Program-made: the position numbers and the translations under genes
The notes under the pieces: model-generated
The model's input: the letters and a program-made list of their open reading frames with translations, nothing else
Databases searched by the model: none
Told to the model about the DNA's origin: nothing
In this document: positions 35,909 to 44,966 of the stretch, one piece after another
Layout of the letters: every line of letters begins with the position of its first letter
How positions within the stretch are numbered: position 1 is the stretch's first letter
Source: Pseudomonadota bacterium
GTDB taxonomy: Bacteria > Pseudomonadota > Gammaproteobacteria > Pseudomonadales > Oleiphilaceae
Direction of reading: 5' to 3'
NCBI GenBank assembly: GCA_002747395.1
Contig: PDPE01000034.1
Span: 30,997 to 94,996 of the forward strand
Length of the DNA stretch: 64,000 nt

Positions 35909-36493
35909 TCATCGAGCAGCCTCCCAACCCAGTTTCAGCAGTTGATCACCTAACTCATGGTGCCCCACGTGCTGGTGACACGACACACATTGCATACCGG
36001 AGTTTCGGGCAAAATACACCCGATGAAGATGAAACGCCTTCCGGTTTGCCCTGGAGGCGTCTGCCAGATATTTATGACAGGACAGGCAACCGGAATCATA
36101 GACAAAGGACTCCCGGTTTTTACGATTACCATGCCAATCGATATCGAGAGGTTCCGTAGTCCACTCCATATAGGAGTCGACAATGCCATGACGGGCTTTT
36201 ACGAACAGGTGATGCAAGGCGTTATCGTGGGGCAAATGACAATCAACACACCGGGCCCGCCAGCCCGCAGGGTTTTTACCTCCATGCAAGTCATTTTTGT
36301 AGGCGATTGCCATTGGTGCCATGGTATTGTGGCAAGAAGTGCAGAACTCATAGTCGCCGGTAACATGCAGCCCCGTATCAATCACCACCCAACCCAGGAT
36401 CGCCACCAGACCCAACCCTGCTACACCGCTGACAAGCATCACCCGAAGCTGCATTTTTTTTATGCTCTTGATAGTATCGTCCTCACTTGGCAT
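35909..36493 (-). CDS. NapC/NirT-family membrane-anchored tetrahaem cytochrome c
   Basis: The protein has 194 residues. One N-terminal membrane helix (residues 18-38) precedes four CxxCH haem sites at residues 51-55, 82-86, 136-140 and 169-173. Size and layout fit the NapC/NirT/NrfH/CymA family, quinol oxidases that pass electrons to periplasmic reductases. No nap, nir, nrf or tor reductase gene is nearby, so the partner is unknown. It could feed distant periplasmic or surface acceptors. Cytochrome c maturation machinery must be encoded elsewhere. Confidence 0.88.
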   Translation of the reverse strand: MPSEDDTIKSIKKMQLRVMLVSGVAGLGLVAILGWVVIDTGLHVTGDYEFCTSCHNTMAPMAIAYKNDLHGGKNPAGWRARCVDCHLPHDNALHHLFVKARHGIVDSYMEWTTEPLDIDWHGNRKNRESFVYDSGCLSCHKYLADASRANRKAFHLHRVYFARNSGMQCVSCHQHVGHHELGDQLLKLGWEAAR

Positions 36494-36615
36494 TTTTTAT
36501 CCACTACAAAAAATTCTATCATTATGCCCATATTTCACCCAAATTAATCACCCCCCCTGTAAACGGGTTTTATTTTCATTTACACTCATTGCACGAGTGA
36601 TTGAGGAGGTGGGAT

Positions 36616-39003
36616 ATGCAACTTAACCGGATAAACCAATGGTTCGAGTCTTATGCCAGGCGCCTGATCGCCATTCGCTGGTCTGTTTTGTTGTTGCTGT
36701 TGGCCTATAGCCTGTTTGCGCTTTATGGTTTGAGCATGGTCAAGTCCCGGGTTTCCGAGGAAAGTTTTTTTGGCAAAAAAGACAATATCACTCAACTTAC
36801 CGATCGTTTTGAACGAACCTTTGGCAACAACGAACAGGTCGCCGTACTGGTCAGTGCCGATGATGTATTCAAGCCTGCCGTATTGCAGGCCATTGCCGAT
36901 ATGGGGGATGCCCTGTTGGCTGCCGTCCCCTATGCAGATCGCGTTACCTCACTGGCCAGCCTGGATATTGCAGTTGGTACTGATGAGGGAATTTCAGTGA
37001 TCAACCCGATGGAAGAGGGCATTCCGCAAACCGGCGAAGAAATTGAAGCCATGCGCCAGCTGGTGATGTCCCGCCCCTCACTGGTCGGCAAGGCGGTCAC
37101 CGCCGACAGCACGGAAACCTGGCTGGCCCTGTCGTTACGCGCTTTCCCGGATGAGGCGGACTGGGCGGCCAAAGGCGAGCAAAACCCCCTGTATCAGGTA
37201 GGCGAAGCGGCGATGTCCGTCTTGACTGACCCAAAATGGCAAAGCTCTGAATACAGGATCAAACCTGTGGGCATGCCTTATACCGAGACAGAAGAGCGTG
37301 ACACCATGCAACAGGAAATGGCCAAACGGGTGGGTGCCGGTTTTGCCCTGATGTTGCTGTTGCTGGCCGTGTTTCTGCGCTCACTCAAAGGCGTGTTGGT
37401 GCCTGCCTTTACCACCATCTTCGGTGTGGCCAGTGTATTCGGCATGATGGGGTGGCTGGATTTTGCCGTGGATAGCAGTATGGCCCTGCTGCCCGTTTTT
37501 CTGGGTATGGCCCTGTCAGTCGGGTATTCGGTTCATATTGTGAATGCGATCAAATCCGGGCTGGCGCGTGGTCTGGATCGGCAACAGGCGGTAGTCTTCG
37601 GTGTCGGGCAAACCGGCTGGCCGATTTTATTTACCGCTTTGACGACCGTCGGCTCCATGCTGTCATTTTTGTCCGCCGGAATTCTGCTCACGGACTGGCT
37701 GGCCTGGGTTACCTCTGCGGTGGTACTGTCGGTTTACCTGTTTGTCAGCATCCTGATTCCTCTCCTGTTCAGCTTCGGCAGGCAAGCCGTACAAACCGGT
37801 CAGACCAGTTCAGACAAAACACAGACAACCCGATCCGACCGCTTTTACCTCTGGCTGGCCAACCGGGTACTGAATCACCGCAAGCTGATATTACTGGCAA
37901 CGGGGATGCTCTTTGTTATCAGCATTCCCGCACTATTCAAAATCCAGGTCAATATGGATGCCATGGAAATGATGGGTGAAAAAGTCCCTTATCTGAAACG
38001 GATCAAAGAAGTCACCCGGTCAGACCTTGGCTCCTATATCAACTACAACCTGATGCTGGTTTATCCGGAGAAAGATCAGGTAAAAGACCCGGAGATACTG
38101 AACAGATTCAAAACACTACTGGATGAAGTCGGTAATTTTGAACTGACCAAAAAGAACGACCAGGGAGCCAAGGTTCATTCCATTATTGACGTATTGTGCG
38201 AGATCAACCAGACCCTGCATGCCGATGACCCGGCTTATTATCGTATTCCCGAAACTCGTGAACTGATCTCCCAGCTCCTGCTGTTGTATGAGTGGTCTGG
38301 CGGCAAAAACATGTACCAGTGGATTGATGATGATCACCGCAGTCTCCGTGCCAATGTGGAAATGAGTCGTTTTTCTGCCAATGAAACCGTTGCAGAAATG
38401 AATCGCATCCGGCAGATTGGCAAAGACCTCTTTCCAGACGGAGAACTGTTAATTATCGGCACCGCCGTTCGTTTTGCAGAAATGAACAACAAACTGGTGA
38501 CAGCCGAACTGGCCTCGTTTATGACAGCACTGCTGGTCATTGGCCTGTGCATGATTCTGGTATTTGGCAGTATCAAAACCGGTTTGATCGGGCTGTTACC
38601 CAACCTGGCGCCGGTCTTTGCCATTGGTGGTTTGATGGGTTATGCCGGATTCAGCCTGGACATGATGACCATGACCATCATGCCGATGATGCTGGGTATT
38701 GCCGTGGATGACACCATTCATTTTGTCAATCATATCAAACTTGCTTTTGAACAAAGTGGCCGCTACCGACAGGCCATTGAGCAGACGTTTTGCAGTATCG
38801 GCAAAAACCTGGCCATGACCACCATTATCCTGTCCGTAGCTTTTGGCGTGTTTATGACCTCCCCTATCAACATGATCACGCGCATTGGCATGATGTCGGC
38901 GTTGGGGTTAACGGCTGCGCTGATTATTGACTATCTGCTGACACCGGTTCTGATTTACCTGACTCAACCCTTTGGCCCGGAAAAAGAGGAAGCTCCCTTA
39001 TGA
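36616..39003 (+). CDS. RND-superfamily (MMPL/SSD-type) exporter
   Basis: The protein has 795 residues from the ATG at 36616, behind a strong GAGGAGG site. It has two repeats of one helix, a large periplasmic loop and five to six helices (GFALMLLLLAVFLRSLKGVLVP in the first half, LGIAVDDTIHFVNHI in the second). The pattern matches the hydrophobe/amphiphile exporters of the MMPL/Patched-like group, not the drug-efflux AcrB type. The ATGA overlap with the next gene shows translational coupling. With the LolA-like and barrel proteins it forms a common three-gene operon thought to move lipid or lipoprotein to the outer membrane. The substrate is unknown. Confidence 0.85.
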   Translation: MQLNRINQWFESYARRLIAIRWSVLLLLLAYSLFALYGLSMVKSRVSEESFFGKKDNITQLTDRFERTFGNNEQVAVLVSADDVFKPAVLQAIADMGDALLAAVPYADRVTSLASLDIAVGTDEGISVINPMEEGIPQTGEEIEAMRQLVMSRPSLVGKAVTADSTETWLALSLRAFPDEADWAAKGEQNPLYQVGEAAMSVLTDPKWQSSEYRIKPVGMPYTETEERDTMQQEMAKRVGAGFALMLLLLAVFLRSLKGVLVPAFTTIFGVASVFGMMGWLDFAVDSSMALLPVFLGMALSVGYSVHIVNAIKSGLARGLDRQQAVVFGVGQTGWPILFTALTTVGSMLSFLSAGILLTDWLAWVTSAVVLSVYLFVSILIPLLFSFGRQAVQTGQTSSDKTQTTRSDRFYLWLANRVLNHRKLILLATGMLFVISIPALFKIQVNMDAMEMMGEKVPYLKRIKEVTRSDLGSYINYNLMLVYPEKDQVKDPEILNRFKTLLDEVGNFELTKKNDQGAKVHSIIDVLCEINQTLHADDPAYYRIPETRELISQLLLLYEWSGGKNMYQWIDDDHRSLRANVEMSRFSANETVAEMNRIRQIGKDLFPDGELLIIGTAVRFAEMNNKLVTAELASFMTALLVIGLCMILVFGSIKTGLIGLLPNLAPVFAIGGLMGYAGFSLDMMTMTIMPMMLGIAVDDTIHFVNHIKLAFEQSGRYRQAIEQTFCSIGKNLAMTTIILSVAFGVFMTSPINMITRIGMMSALGLTAALIIDYLLTPVLIYLTQPFGPEKEEAPL

Positions 39004-39854
39004 TGCCGCGATTGATTTACAGTGTACGAATGATTACCAGTGCGATAGTGGCTGCGAGAACGATAGTGGTTGCCAGTACGATACTGTGTGCCAGTACAGT
39101 GGCGATCAGTGCCCCCGCAACCGGCAACCAGGAGGCGGCGTTAGACGGACTCGAGATTATGAAAAAGGTGGATGCCCGCGATGATGGCGAAACCCGTACC
39201 AGTGAGACCACCATGACTCTGACCAACCGCCACGGCAGCCAACGGGTGCGCAAACTGGTAAGCTACAGCAAGGACTATCCGGGTGAAACACGCACCCTGA
39301 TTGTATTTCTCAAGCCGAATGATGTTAAGGGGGTGGCCAACCTGAACTATGAATACGACGCCCTGGACAAGGAAGACGACACCTGGCTGTACCTGCCCGC
39401 TTTACGCAAGGCCAAACGCATTGCCGGAAGCTCGCGCAATGACTACTTTATGGGCACGGATTTCACCTATGACGATATGGGTGATCGGCAACCGGAAGAA
39501 GACACCCATACCTTACTCCGTGAAGAATCAAGGGAAGGCGTTGCCTGCTGGGTAGTCGAGTCAGTTCCGCTGGAAAAAAACAGCATGTACAGCAAACGGA
39601 TCAGCTGGATAGACAAAAACAGCCTGGTGGTGCGTTATGTCGAATACTATGATCGCCAGGGCAAGCTGCTGAAGCTGCTGCGCACCGACAAAATTGAAAA
39701 AATTGAAGGCTACTGGAGCGTCGGCCTGATGGAAATGCACAATGTGCAGGACAAACACCGCACCCTGATTGAAAACCATCAGATCCATTTTAACCGCCCC
39801 GTCGAAGACGGTCGTTTTCGGGTCTCGACCCTCGAACGTGGCCGGATTCGATGA
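39000..39854 (+). CDS. LolA-like outer-membrane lipoprotein-sorting family protein
   Basis: The protein has 284 residues. The signal segment is rich in short repeats (TIVVASTILCASTVAIS). The mature part carries the family pattern DDGETRTSETTMTLTNRHG, TLIVFLKPNDVKGVANLNYE, DDTWLYLPALRKAKRIAGSS and GTDFTYDDMGDR. This is the fold of LolA/LolB-like hydrophobic-pocket carriers that partner RND-type exporters. It overlaps the exporter by four bases, and a barrel gene follows 17 bases later. It probably carries substrate between exporter and outer membrane. Confidence 0.85.
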   Translation: MMPRLIYSVRMITSAIVAARTIVVASTILCASTVAISAPATGNQEAALDGLEIMKKVDARDDGETRTSETTMTLTNRHGSQRVRKLVSYSKDYPGETRTLIVFLKPNDVKGVANLNYEYDALDKEDDTWLYLPALRKAKRIAGSSRNDYFMGTDFTYDDMGDRQPEEDTHTLLREESREGVACWVVESVPLEKNSMYSKRISWIDKNSLVVRYVEYYDRQGKLLKLLRTDKIEKIEGYWSVGLMEMHNVQDKHRTLIENHQIHFNRPVEDGRFRVSTLERGRIR

Positions 39855-39870
39855 GCTTCAGGTTACTCTG

Positions 39871-41157
39871 ATGCGCGTCAGCCCATGTCAAAATTCGTGG
39901 CGACTCCCTCTTTGGCTGGCCATGATCGTCTGCCTGCCAGGTCTGGCTAACCTCGCTCAGGCATTGGAACGGGAAAGCAGCGGATTGGTGGATGTCCTGT
40001 ATGCCCAGGCCTGGAAGGCTCCCGAATCCGGTCAGGCAAGCGCAGCCGGTTTGCGCTGGCATCAGCAGTTTGAATGGTATCAGGGCAATCACCAGGCCAT
40101 GTGGGTATTCGATCTGGGCCACAACCGCTATGCAGCCGGGCAGCCACTCTACCAAACCAAAGAACTCTGGTGGCAATACCTGGCTGACAATTTTGATATC
40201 AGGCTGGGTCGTCAGCTTGTTATCTGGGGTAGAGCCGATGGCCTGGCAGTAACAGACATAGTATCACCCAAAGATCGTGCCGAATTTATTGCCCGGGAAT
40301 ACCAGGATACGCGCCAGGCAGTCGATGCCCTCAGAGTACGTTACCTGACTGATAACAGCAGTTGGGAACTGTACTGGCTACCGGTTCCATCCGGTGACAC
40401 CTTGCCCGATGACAAAAACAACCCGCTAACCGGTGTGTTCAAACCGGCCATCATCGAGTTCAACGGGCAGAGCCTGGCTGCTCACTATATGCAGGCAAAA
40501 AAACGAAAATTTGCACGGCACAGCGAGCTCGCCGCACGCGCCTCTTTTTATTTCAGTGCACTGGACTTTTCCCTGTCGTTTTTTCACGGTGACGATAGAG
40601 AGGCACAGTGGCAACCACAACTGGTGTCTGTCGGCGGCAAAAGCAGACTTGAATTGACCGAGACACATAGTCGTATCAACATGCTCGGGCTGGATCTGGC
40701 TGTCCCCATATCGGAATGGGTGATTCGCGCCGAAATGGCAGCGATCGACGGGCGAGCGTTTTTAACCGGAGAAAATCAACTCACAAAAGCCCGCCAGATC
40801 AAGCTGTTACTGGGCCTGGACTGGCGTTCCGGCGACTGGATGCTCACCGCGCAATCACTCTGGGACTGTCTGGTCAAAAAACACAGCCAGCATCAGTTTC
40901 AACGTCGCTCAACAAACCGGACCCTGACCTTCAGCCTTACTCGTACGCTGCTACGCGAAACCCTGACGCTGGATTTTTCTGCGCTGTACCAGCCTCAAAG
41001 CCGATCGTCTGCAGCCAGTTTCAAGGCAGAATATCAGTATACAGATAACCTGAAACTGGCTGCTGGCATTCAGGATTACACCAGTCGCTCGCAACAGGGG
41101 TTGTCTGCACTTGAGCCCTGGTCATCGGTATGGAGCAAGATCAGTTATTCGTTTTAG
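39871..41157 (+). CDS. Outer-membrane beta-barrel protein of the RND/LolA-like operon (DUF1302-like)
   Basis: The protein has 428 residues from the ATG at 39871, which begins a signal peptide (LAMIVCLPGLANLAQA). Strand-rich sequence ends in KISYSF, and the terminal Phe is the classic barrel assembly signal. Segments such as WWQYLADNFDIRLGRQLVIW and VTDIVSPKDR resemble the DUF1302 alginate/lipid-associated barrel group. It is the third gene of the exporter operon and likely the outer-membrane exit or receptor. Confidence 0.75.
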   Translation: MRVSPCQNSWRLPLWLAMIVCLPGLANLAQALERESSGLVDVLYAQAWKAPESGQASAAGLRWHQQFEWYQGNHQAMWVFDLGHNRYAAGQPLYQTKELWWQYLADNFDIRLGRQLVIWGRADGLAVTDIVSPKDRAEFIAREYQDTRQAVDALRVRYLTDNSSWELYWLPVPSGDTLPDDKNNPLTGVFKPAIIEFNGQSLAAHYMQAKKRKFARHSELAARASFYFSALDFSLSFFHGDDREAQWQPQLVSVGGKSRLELTETHSRINMLGLDLAVPISEWVIRAEMAAIDGRAFLTGENQLTKARQIKLLLGLDWRSGDWMLTAQSLWDCLVKKHSQHQFQRRSTNRTLTFSLTRTLLRETLTLDFSALYQPQSRSSAASFKAEYQYTDNLKLAAGIQDYTSRSQQGLSALEPWSSVWSKISYSF

Positions 41158-41399
41158 ATCTATCCCTGTCTGCCTCAACCTGCATTGGACTAACAGCCGA
41201 TTTATCACCCTTACATTTCAGAAAAAATGTACCCGGTTATCATTGACCGGTACACGTTATGGACTATTATCTGTTCAATAAAGGCATGATATTCGCGTCA
41301 CCTTCAGGGTACGGGATAAACATGTCAAAAAAGGCTGATGATGCTTTCCTGATCTTCTGAAGGAGCGCTGTTTTAACATTCAACCATACGGGGTTCATC

Positions 41400-42161
41400 G
41401 TGAAAAAAATACTATTCTCTTGCTTGCTGGTTATGGTTTCATTGAATGCCTTTGCCGAAAAAAAGATCGCCATATGTACGGATAACAACTTCTGGTACCC
41501 CTTCACACTGGTGGAAAAAGGCCAGCCCAAGGGAATCCATATCGATATAATTGCCAGGGCTCTTTCGAACATCGGATACACCGCGGAGTTCAAGGCGCTA
41601 CCCTGGAAGCGCTGCCTGAAGGCCGCCGAAACGGGAAAAATGGATGGAATCGCGACCGCGTCGTATAAGGATGCGAGAGCCAGATTCCTGCACTATCCCG
41701 CAGATGCCAAGGAGGCCGGGAAGTCCCCGAACCGGGTAATGCAGGTTGAATACATTGTCGTGACCACAGCAGACAGTTCGTATCAATTTGGCGGAAATGT
41801 CAAAACCTTGCCGGCCCCGGTGTTGGCGCCTCGTGGTTATTCTATTGCTGACGACCTGAAGAAACAGGGAGTCAGGGTTGACGATTCCGCCACAGGAGAT
41901 GAAAAAAACATTAAGAAGTTGCTCAGAAAAGGAAAGGGTTCCGTGGTAACCATTCCCGAAGTCGTAAATGTATTGAGCCGGAAAGACGCATACAAAGGTA
42001 AGCTGCACATTGGTGACACGCCGATTGAATCCAAGTCATATTATCTCCCTGTTTCCAAAAAATCATCGATCAGCGAGGCTGACCGAAATCGAATTTGGGC
42101 CGAAATTGCCAAAATTCGCGATAACGCAGAGGTAATGGCGGAAATCGCAGCCAAATACTGA
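41400..42161 (+). CDS. Orphan periplasmic solute-binding protein (SBP_bac_3-like)
   Basis: The protein has 253 residues with a signal peptide ending NAFA-E. The two-lobed PBP type II pattern is visible (FWYPFTLVEKGQPKGIHIDI, ALPWKRCLKAAETGKMDGI). This family normally binds amino acids for ABC importers or acts in signalling. No permease or ATPase gene is adjacent. A chemoreceptor gene follows 70-80 bases downstream on the same strand. It may deliver its ligand to that receptor. Confidence 0.75.
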   Translation: MKKILFSCLLVMVSLNAFAEKKIAICTDNNFWYPFTLVEKGQPKGIHIDIIARALSNIGYTAEFKALPWKRCLKAAETGKMDGIATASYKDARARFLHYPADAKEAGKSPNRVMQVEYIVVTTADSSYQFGGNVKTLPAPVLAPRGYSIADDLKKQGVRVDDSATGDEKNIKKLLRKGKGSVVTIPEVVNVLSRKDAYKGKLHIGDTPIESKSYYLPVSKKSSISEADRNRIWAEIAKIRDNAEVMAEIAAKY

Positions 42162-42241
42162 AAAAACACAGCGGGATTCTGCTCGTTCAGGGGCAGAAGC
42201 CTGCCTGAATCAAGCAACCAGATAATAAATACATGCTTCTT

Positions 42242-43765
42242 ATGAATAGCTCGATAAAGGTCAGATTTAATTTAGTCGCCGGTGTTGTTGTAGCACTTTT
42301 GCTGGTTCTTTTCAGTTTATTTGAGTATTTCCAGACTCGCACAGAAATGAATGCGTCGCTGGATAGCAATATTCAATCTGCAATTGAACGGATGTCAAAA
42401 AGCTTGCCTGCAACGATTTGGAACTATGAGCTGGAACAAATGGAGGCGATCGTTCACTCCGAGCTGGCAGCCAATTCCATACGTTCTATCTTGATAGCAG
42501 ATAATTCAAACCAGCTTTTGCTCGGCTTGAAAAAGAATAATAACGGAAACTTTACAAGCGTTTCTCTTGACCAGATTTCATCTGATCAATGGAGAGAAGT
42601 GAGCCTTGCCTATGATGATTCAGGACAGGTGGATCAAGTCGGGAAGCTGGTAATTGTCAAGGATTATACAGCAATAGAGGCCTATTTGCTCCAGTCGCTC
42701 TATCATCAACTCATCAAATTGGTTGTTATTCTTGCCCTTTTGATGGCGACTATTACCTTTCTGCTCAATCATGTTGTCTTACGTCCCTTGTCTGAAGTAA
42801 CAACGGCTTTGAAGGAAATATCCGAGGGTGATGGTGACCTGACCTGTCGATTGCGACCCGGGAATGATGAAATCGGGCAGGTGGCAGAATATTTCAATCG
42901 CTTTGCCGAACAAATCCATTCTTTGGTGAAAGACATCGTTTCCTCTTCAAACCGTATGGCGGGGAATTTTGATCGGCTGGTTTCCATTGCGAACCAGACT
43001 CGCAATGGTATAGAAGATCACCGGGAGGAAACAAACCTGGTGGCTACAGCCGTTACCGAAATGGGGGCCGCGGCAAACCAGGTATCGCAAAGCGCGGCCG
43101 AAGCGGCTTCGGCGGCAAGATCGGCAGATGGTGAGGCGAACAACGCAAGGGGAGTTGTTGATGAGACAAGCGTTTCGATTGAAGTGTTGTCGCAAGAGAT
43201 TGACAATGGAGCAGGCGTCATCCACTCTCTGGAAGAAGATGTAGATCGTATTACGTCGATGATTGAGGTTATTCAAGGAATTGCAGAGCAAACAAATCTG
43301 CTGGCTCTAAATGCCGCCATTGAAGCAGCCAGAGCGGGAGAACAAGGGCGGGGTTTTGCCGTAGTGGCAGATGAGGTCAGGAGCCTGGCAAACAGAACTC
43401 AAACTACCACGGAAGAGATACAGGAAATGATCAGGCGGTTGCAGCAGGGAACGGGAAATGCCGTTGACGTAATGAAAACAAGTACTGAAAAGGGAAGAGA
43501 GATGGTAGCCGAGATCCATCAGACCAGCCAGCTACTGACAGGTATCGTCAGTTCAATCTCTACCATCTCTGATATGAATATTCAAATTGCAAGTGCAGCC
43601 GAGGAACAGTCTGTAGTAACGAATGAAATAGCAACAAATATAAACAGAATCGCAGGTATTGCAGACGATGCCCTGACCAGAGCTGTCGAAAATCAACAGG
43701 CATGCGACGAATTGAGTTCAATGACATCCCGGATTTGCCAGAAGCTGGAACGATTCAGGCTTTGA
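42242..43765 (+). CDS. Methyl-accepting chemotaxis protein
   Basis: The protein has 507 residues from the ATG at 42242; the ATG at 42233 adds three. A first membrane helix, a periplasmic sensor of about 130 residues with a helix-rich start ([18 protein letters not shown]), a second membrane helix near residues 160-180, a HAMP domain ([20 protein letters not shown]) and the signalling hairpin tip ([33 protein letters not shown]) are all visible. Role: transmits ligand binding to CheA/CheW. The sensor is too small for dCache. The neighbouring binding protein may supply the signal. Confidence 0.92.
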   Translation: MNSSIKVRFNLVAGVVVALLLVLFSLFEYFQTRTEMNASLDSNIQSAIERMSKSLPATIWNYELEQMEAIVHSELAANSIRSILIADNSNQLLLGLKKNNNGNFTSVSLDQISSDQWREVSLAYDDSGQVDQVGKLVIVKDYTAIEAYLLQSLYHQLIKLVVILALLMATITFLLNHVVLRPLSEVTTALKEISEGDGDLTCRLRPGNDEIGQVAEYFNRFAEQIHSLVKDIVSSSNRMAGNFDRLVSIANQTRNGIEDHREETNLVATAVTEMGAAANQVSQSAAEAASAARSADGEANNARGVVDETSVSIEVLSQEIDNGAGVIHSLEEDVDRITSMIEVIQGIAEQTNLLALNAAIEAARAGEQGRGFAVVADEVRSLANRTQTTTEEIQEMIRRLQQGTGNAVDVMKTSTEKGREMVAEIHQTSQLLTGIVSSISTISDMNIQIASAAEEQSVVTNEIATNINRIAGIADDALTRAVENQQACDELSSMTSRICQKLERFRL

Positions 43766-43850
43766 TTCCCGGATACCGCAGGAGATTGCCCTGACCCGGC
43801 ACAGGGATGAGCATCAGGGCGGTCTCAAAACAGGAAGCATCAGAGGCCCT

Positions 43851-43911
43851 TTTCAACCCGAACGGAATTTACCGACAGGTAAAAATGCCTCATCTTTCAA
43901 TCAAGGAGGCC
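43851..43911. repeat. 61-bp direct repeat, left copy (flanks tesB)
   Basis: It starts TTTCAACCCGAACGGAATTT and matches 44863-44923 without gaps at about 50 of 61 positions. All eleven differences that I count are transitions. It lies 26 bases outside the tesB stop. Confidence 0.85.
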
Positions 43912-43936
43912 TTGTTTGAATGAACAGTCTGGATAG

Positions 43937-44809
43937 TTAACCTCTTTTTTTTCTGATACGCATCAAACCTTCCTGAGCGACTGACGCCACCAATTGGCCC
44001 GCCTGGTTGTATATCAAACCACGGTTAAAATTGCGTGCGTTAGATGCACTGGGGCTCTCCATGTCGTAGAGCAACCAGTCATCGGCACGAAATGGGTGGT
44101 GGAACCAAATGGCATGATCCAGGCTGGCTACCTGCAGGGCAGGATTACAAAATGACAGTCCGTGAGGCATCATGCCAGTGCCAATTAGCCCAAAATCCGA
44201 TGCATAGGCCAACAATGCCTGATGTAATGGCTGTGAATCGTTCAGCTTGCCATTGGTTTTAAACCACACTTGCTTCCGTGGTGATGTTTTTTCCGGGGTG
44301 AAAAAATCAACCGGATTTACGGGGCGGATTTCAATGGGACATTCCCTGGTAAGGGTGTCTCTGATACGCTCCGGGATTTTGTGTACCACCCGTTTTATAA
44401 GTTCACTTTCGGGTTCCACATCCGCCGGTGCTGGCACATTCGGCATATCAACCGCCTGATGCTCCAGGCCATCTTCCAATGTCTGGAACGAGCATGACAT
44501 ACTGAAAATGGCCTCACCATGTTGCACCGCGACTACCCGCCGCGTTGTGAAACTGCCGCCATTTCGAATCCGGTCCACTTTGTAAACAATGGGTGCTTCC
44601 ATATCGCCAGGGCGGAGAAAATAGGCATGCAGAGAATGCGTATGGCGATCATTATCCAGCGTTCGGGCGGCCGCCACCAGAGCCTGGCTGATTACCTGTC
44701 CGCCGAATACACTGTGGCTACCTATATCCTGACTTTGGCCACGAAATAAATTGTGCTCAATGGTCTCAAGGTTTAATAGCTCCACGAGTTCCTGAATAAT
44801 TTCGCTCAT
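43937..44809 (-). CDS. tesB: Acyl-CoA thioesterase II
   Basis: The protein has 290 residues from the ATG at 44809, preceded by AGGAG; the ATG at 44827 is upstream in frame. The double hot-dog fold is shown by HSLHAYFLRPGDMEAPIVYK, FTTRRVVAVQHGEAIFSMSC, SLDHAIWFHHPFRADDWLLY and YNQAGQLVASVAQEGLMR, standard TesB segments. Role: hydrolyses medium- and long-chain acyl-CoA. It stands alone, bracketed by the two copies of a 61-bp repeat. Confidence 0.94.
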   Translation of the reverse strand: MSEIIQELVELLNLETIEHNLFRGQSQDIGSHSVFGGQVISQALVAAARTLDNDRHTHSLHAYFLRPGDMEAPIVYKVDRIRNGGSFTTRRVVAVQHGEAIFSMSCSFQTLEDGLEHQAVDMPNVPAPADVEPESELIKRVVHKIPERIRDTLTRECPIEIRPVNPVDFFTPEKTSPRKQVWFKTNGKLNDSQPLHQALLAYASDFGLIGTGMMPHGLSFCNPALQVASLDHAIWFHHPFRADDWLLYDMESPSASNARNFNRGLIYNQAGQLVASVAQEGLMRIRKKRG

Positions 44810-44862
44810 GCGTTCTCCTGACAACAATCAAAACGGTAAAGGATAAAAGGCATTGAAGGCGT

Positions 44863-44923
44863 TTTCAACCCGAACGGGACTTGCCGACGGGTAAAAATGC
44901 TCCGTCTTTCAGCCAGGGAAGCC
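44863..44923. repeat. 61-bp direct repeat, right copy (flanks tesB)
   Basis: It starts TTTCAACCCGAACGGGACTT. It aligns end to end with 43851-43911 and differs only by transitions. It lies 53 bases upstream of the tesB start, outside any gene. Confidence 0.85.
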
Positions 44924-44966
44924 CTATGGCCGCGTCATTTTGCATGGTGAATCAAATTTCTCCGGG

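Noticed and set aside
35957..36547. 196-residue plus-strand frame
   Set aside because: It is antisense to the tetrahaem cytochrome gene, whose four haem motifs are clear.
43851..44923. Composite transposon or insertion sequence around tesB
   Set aside because: The flanking 61-bp copies are direct, not inverted, diverged, and carry no transposase or target-site duplication that I can see.
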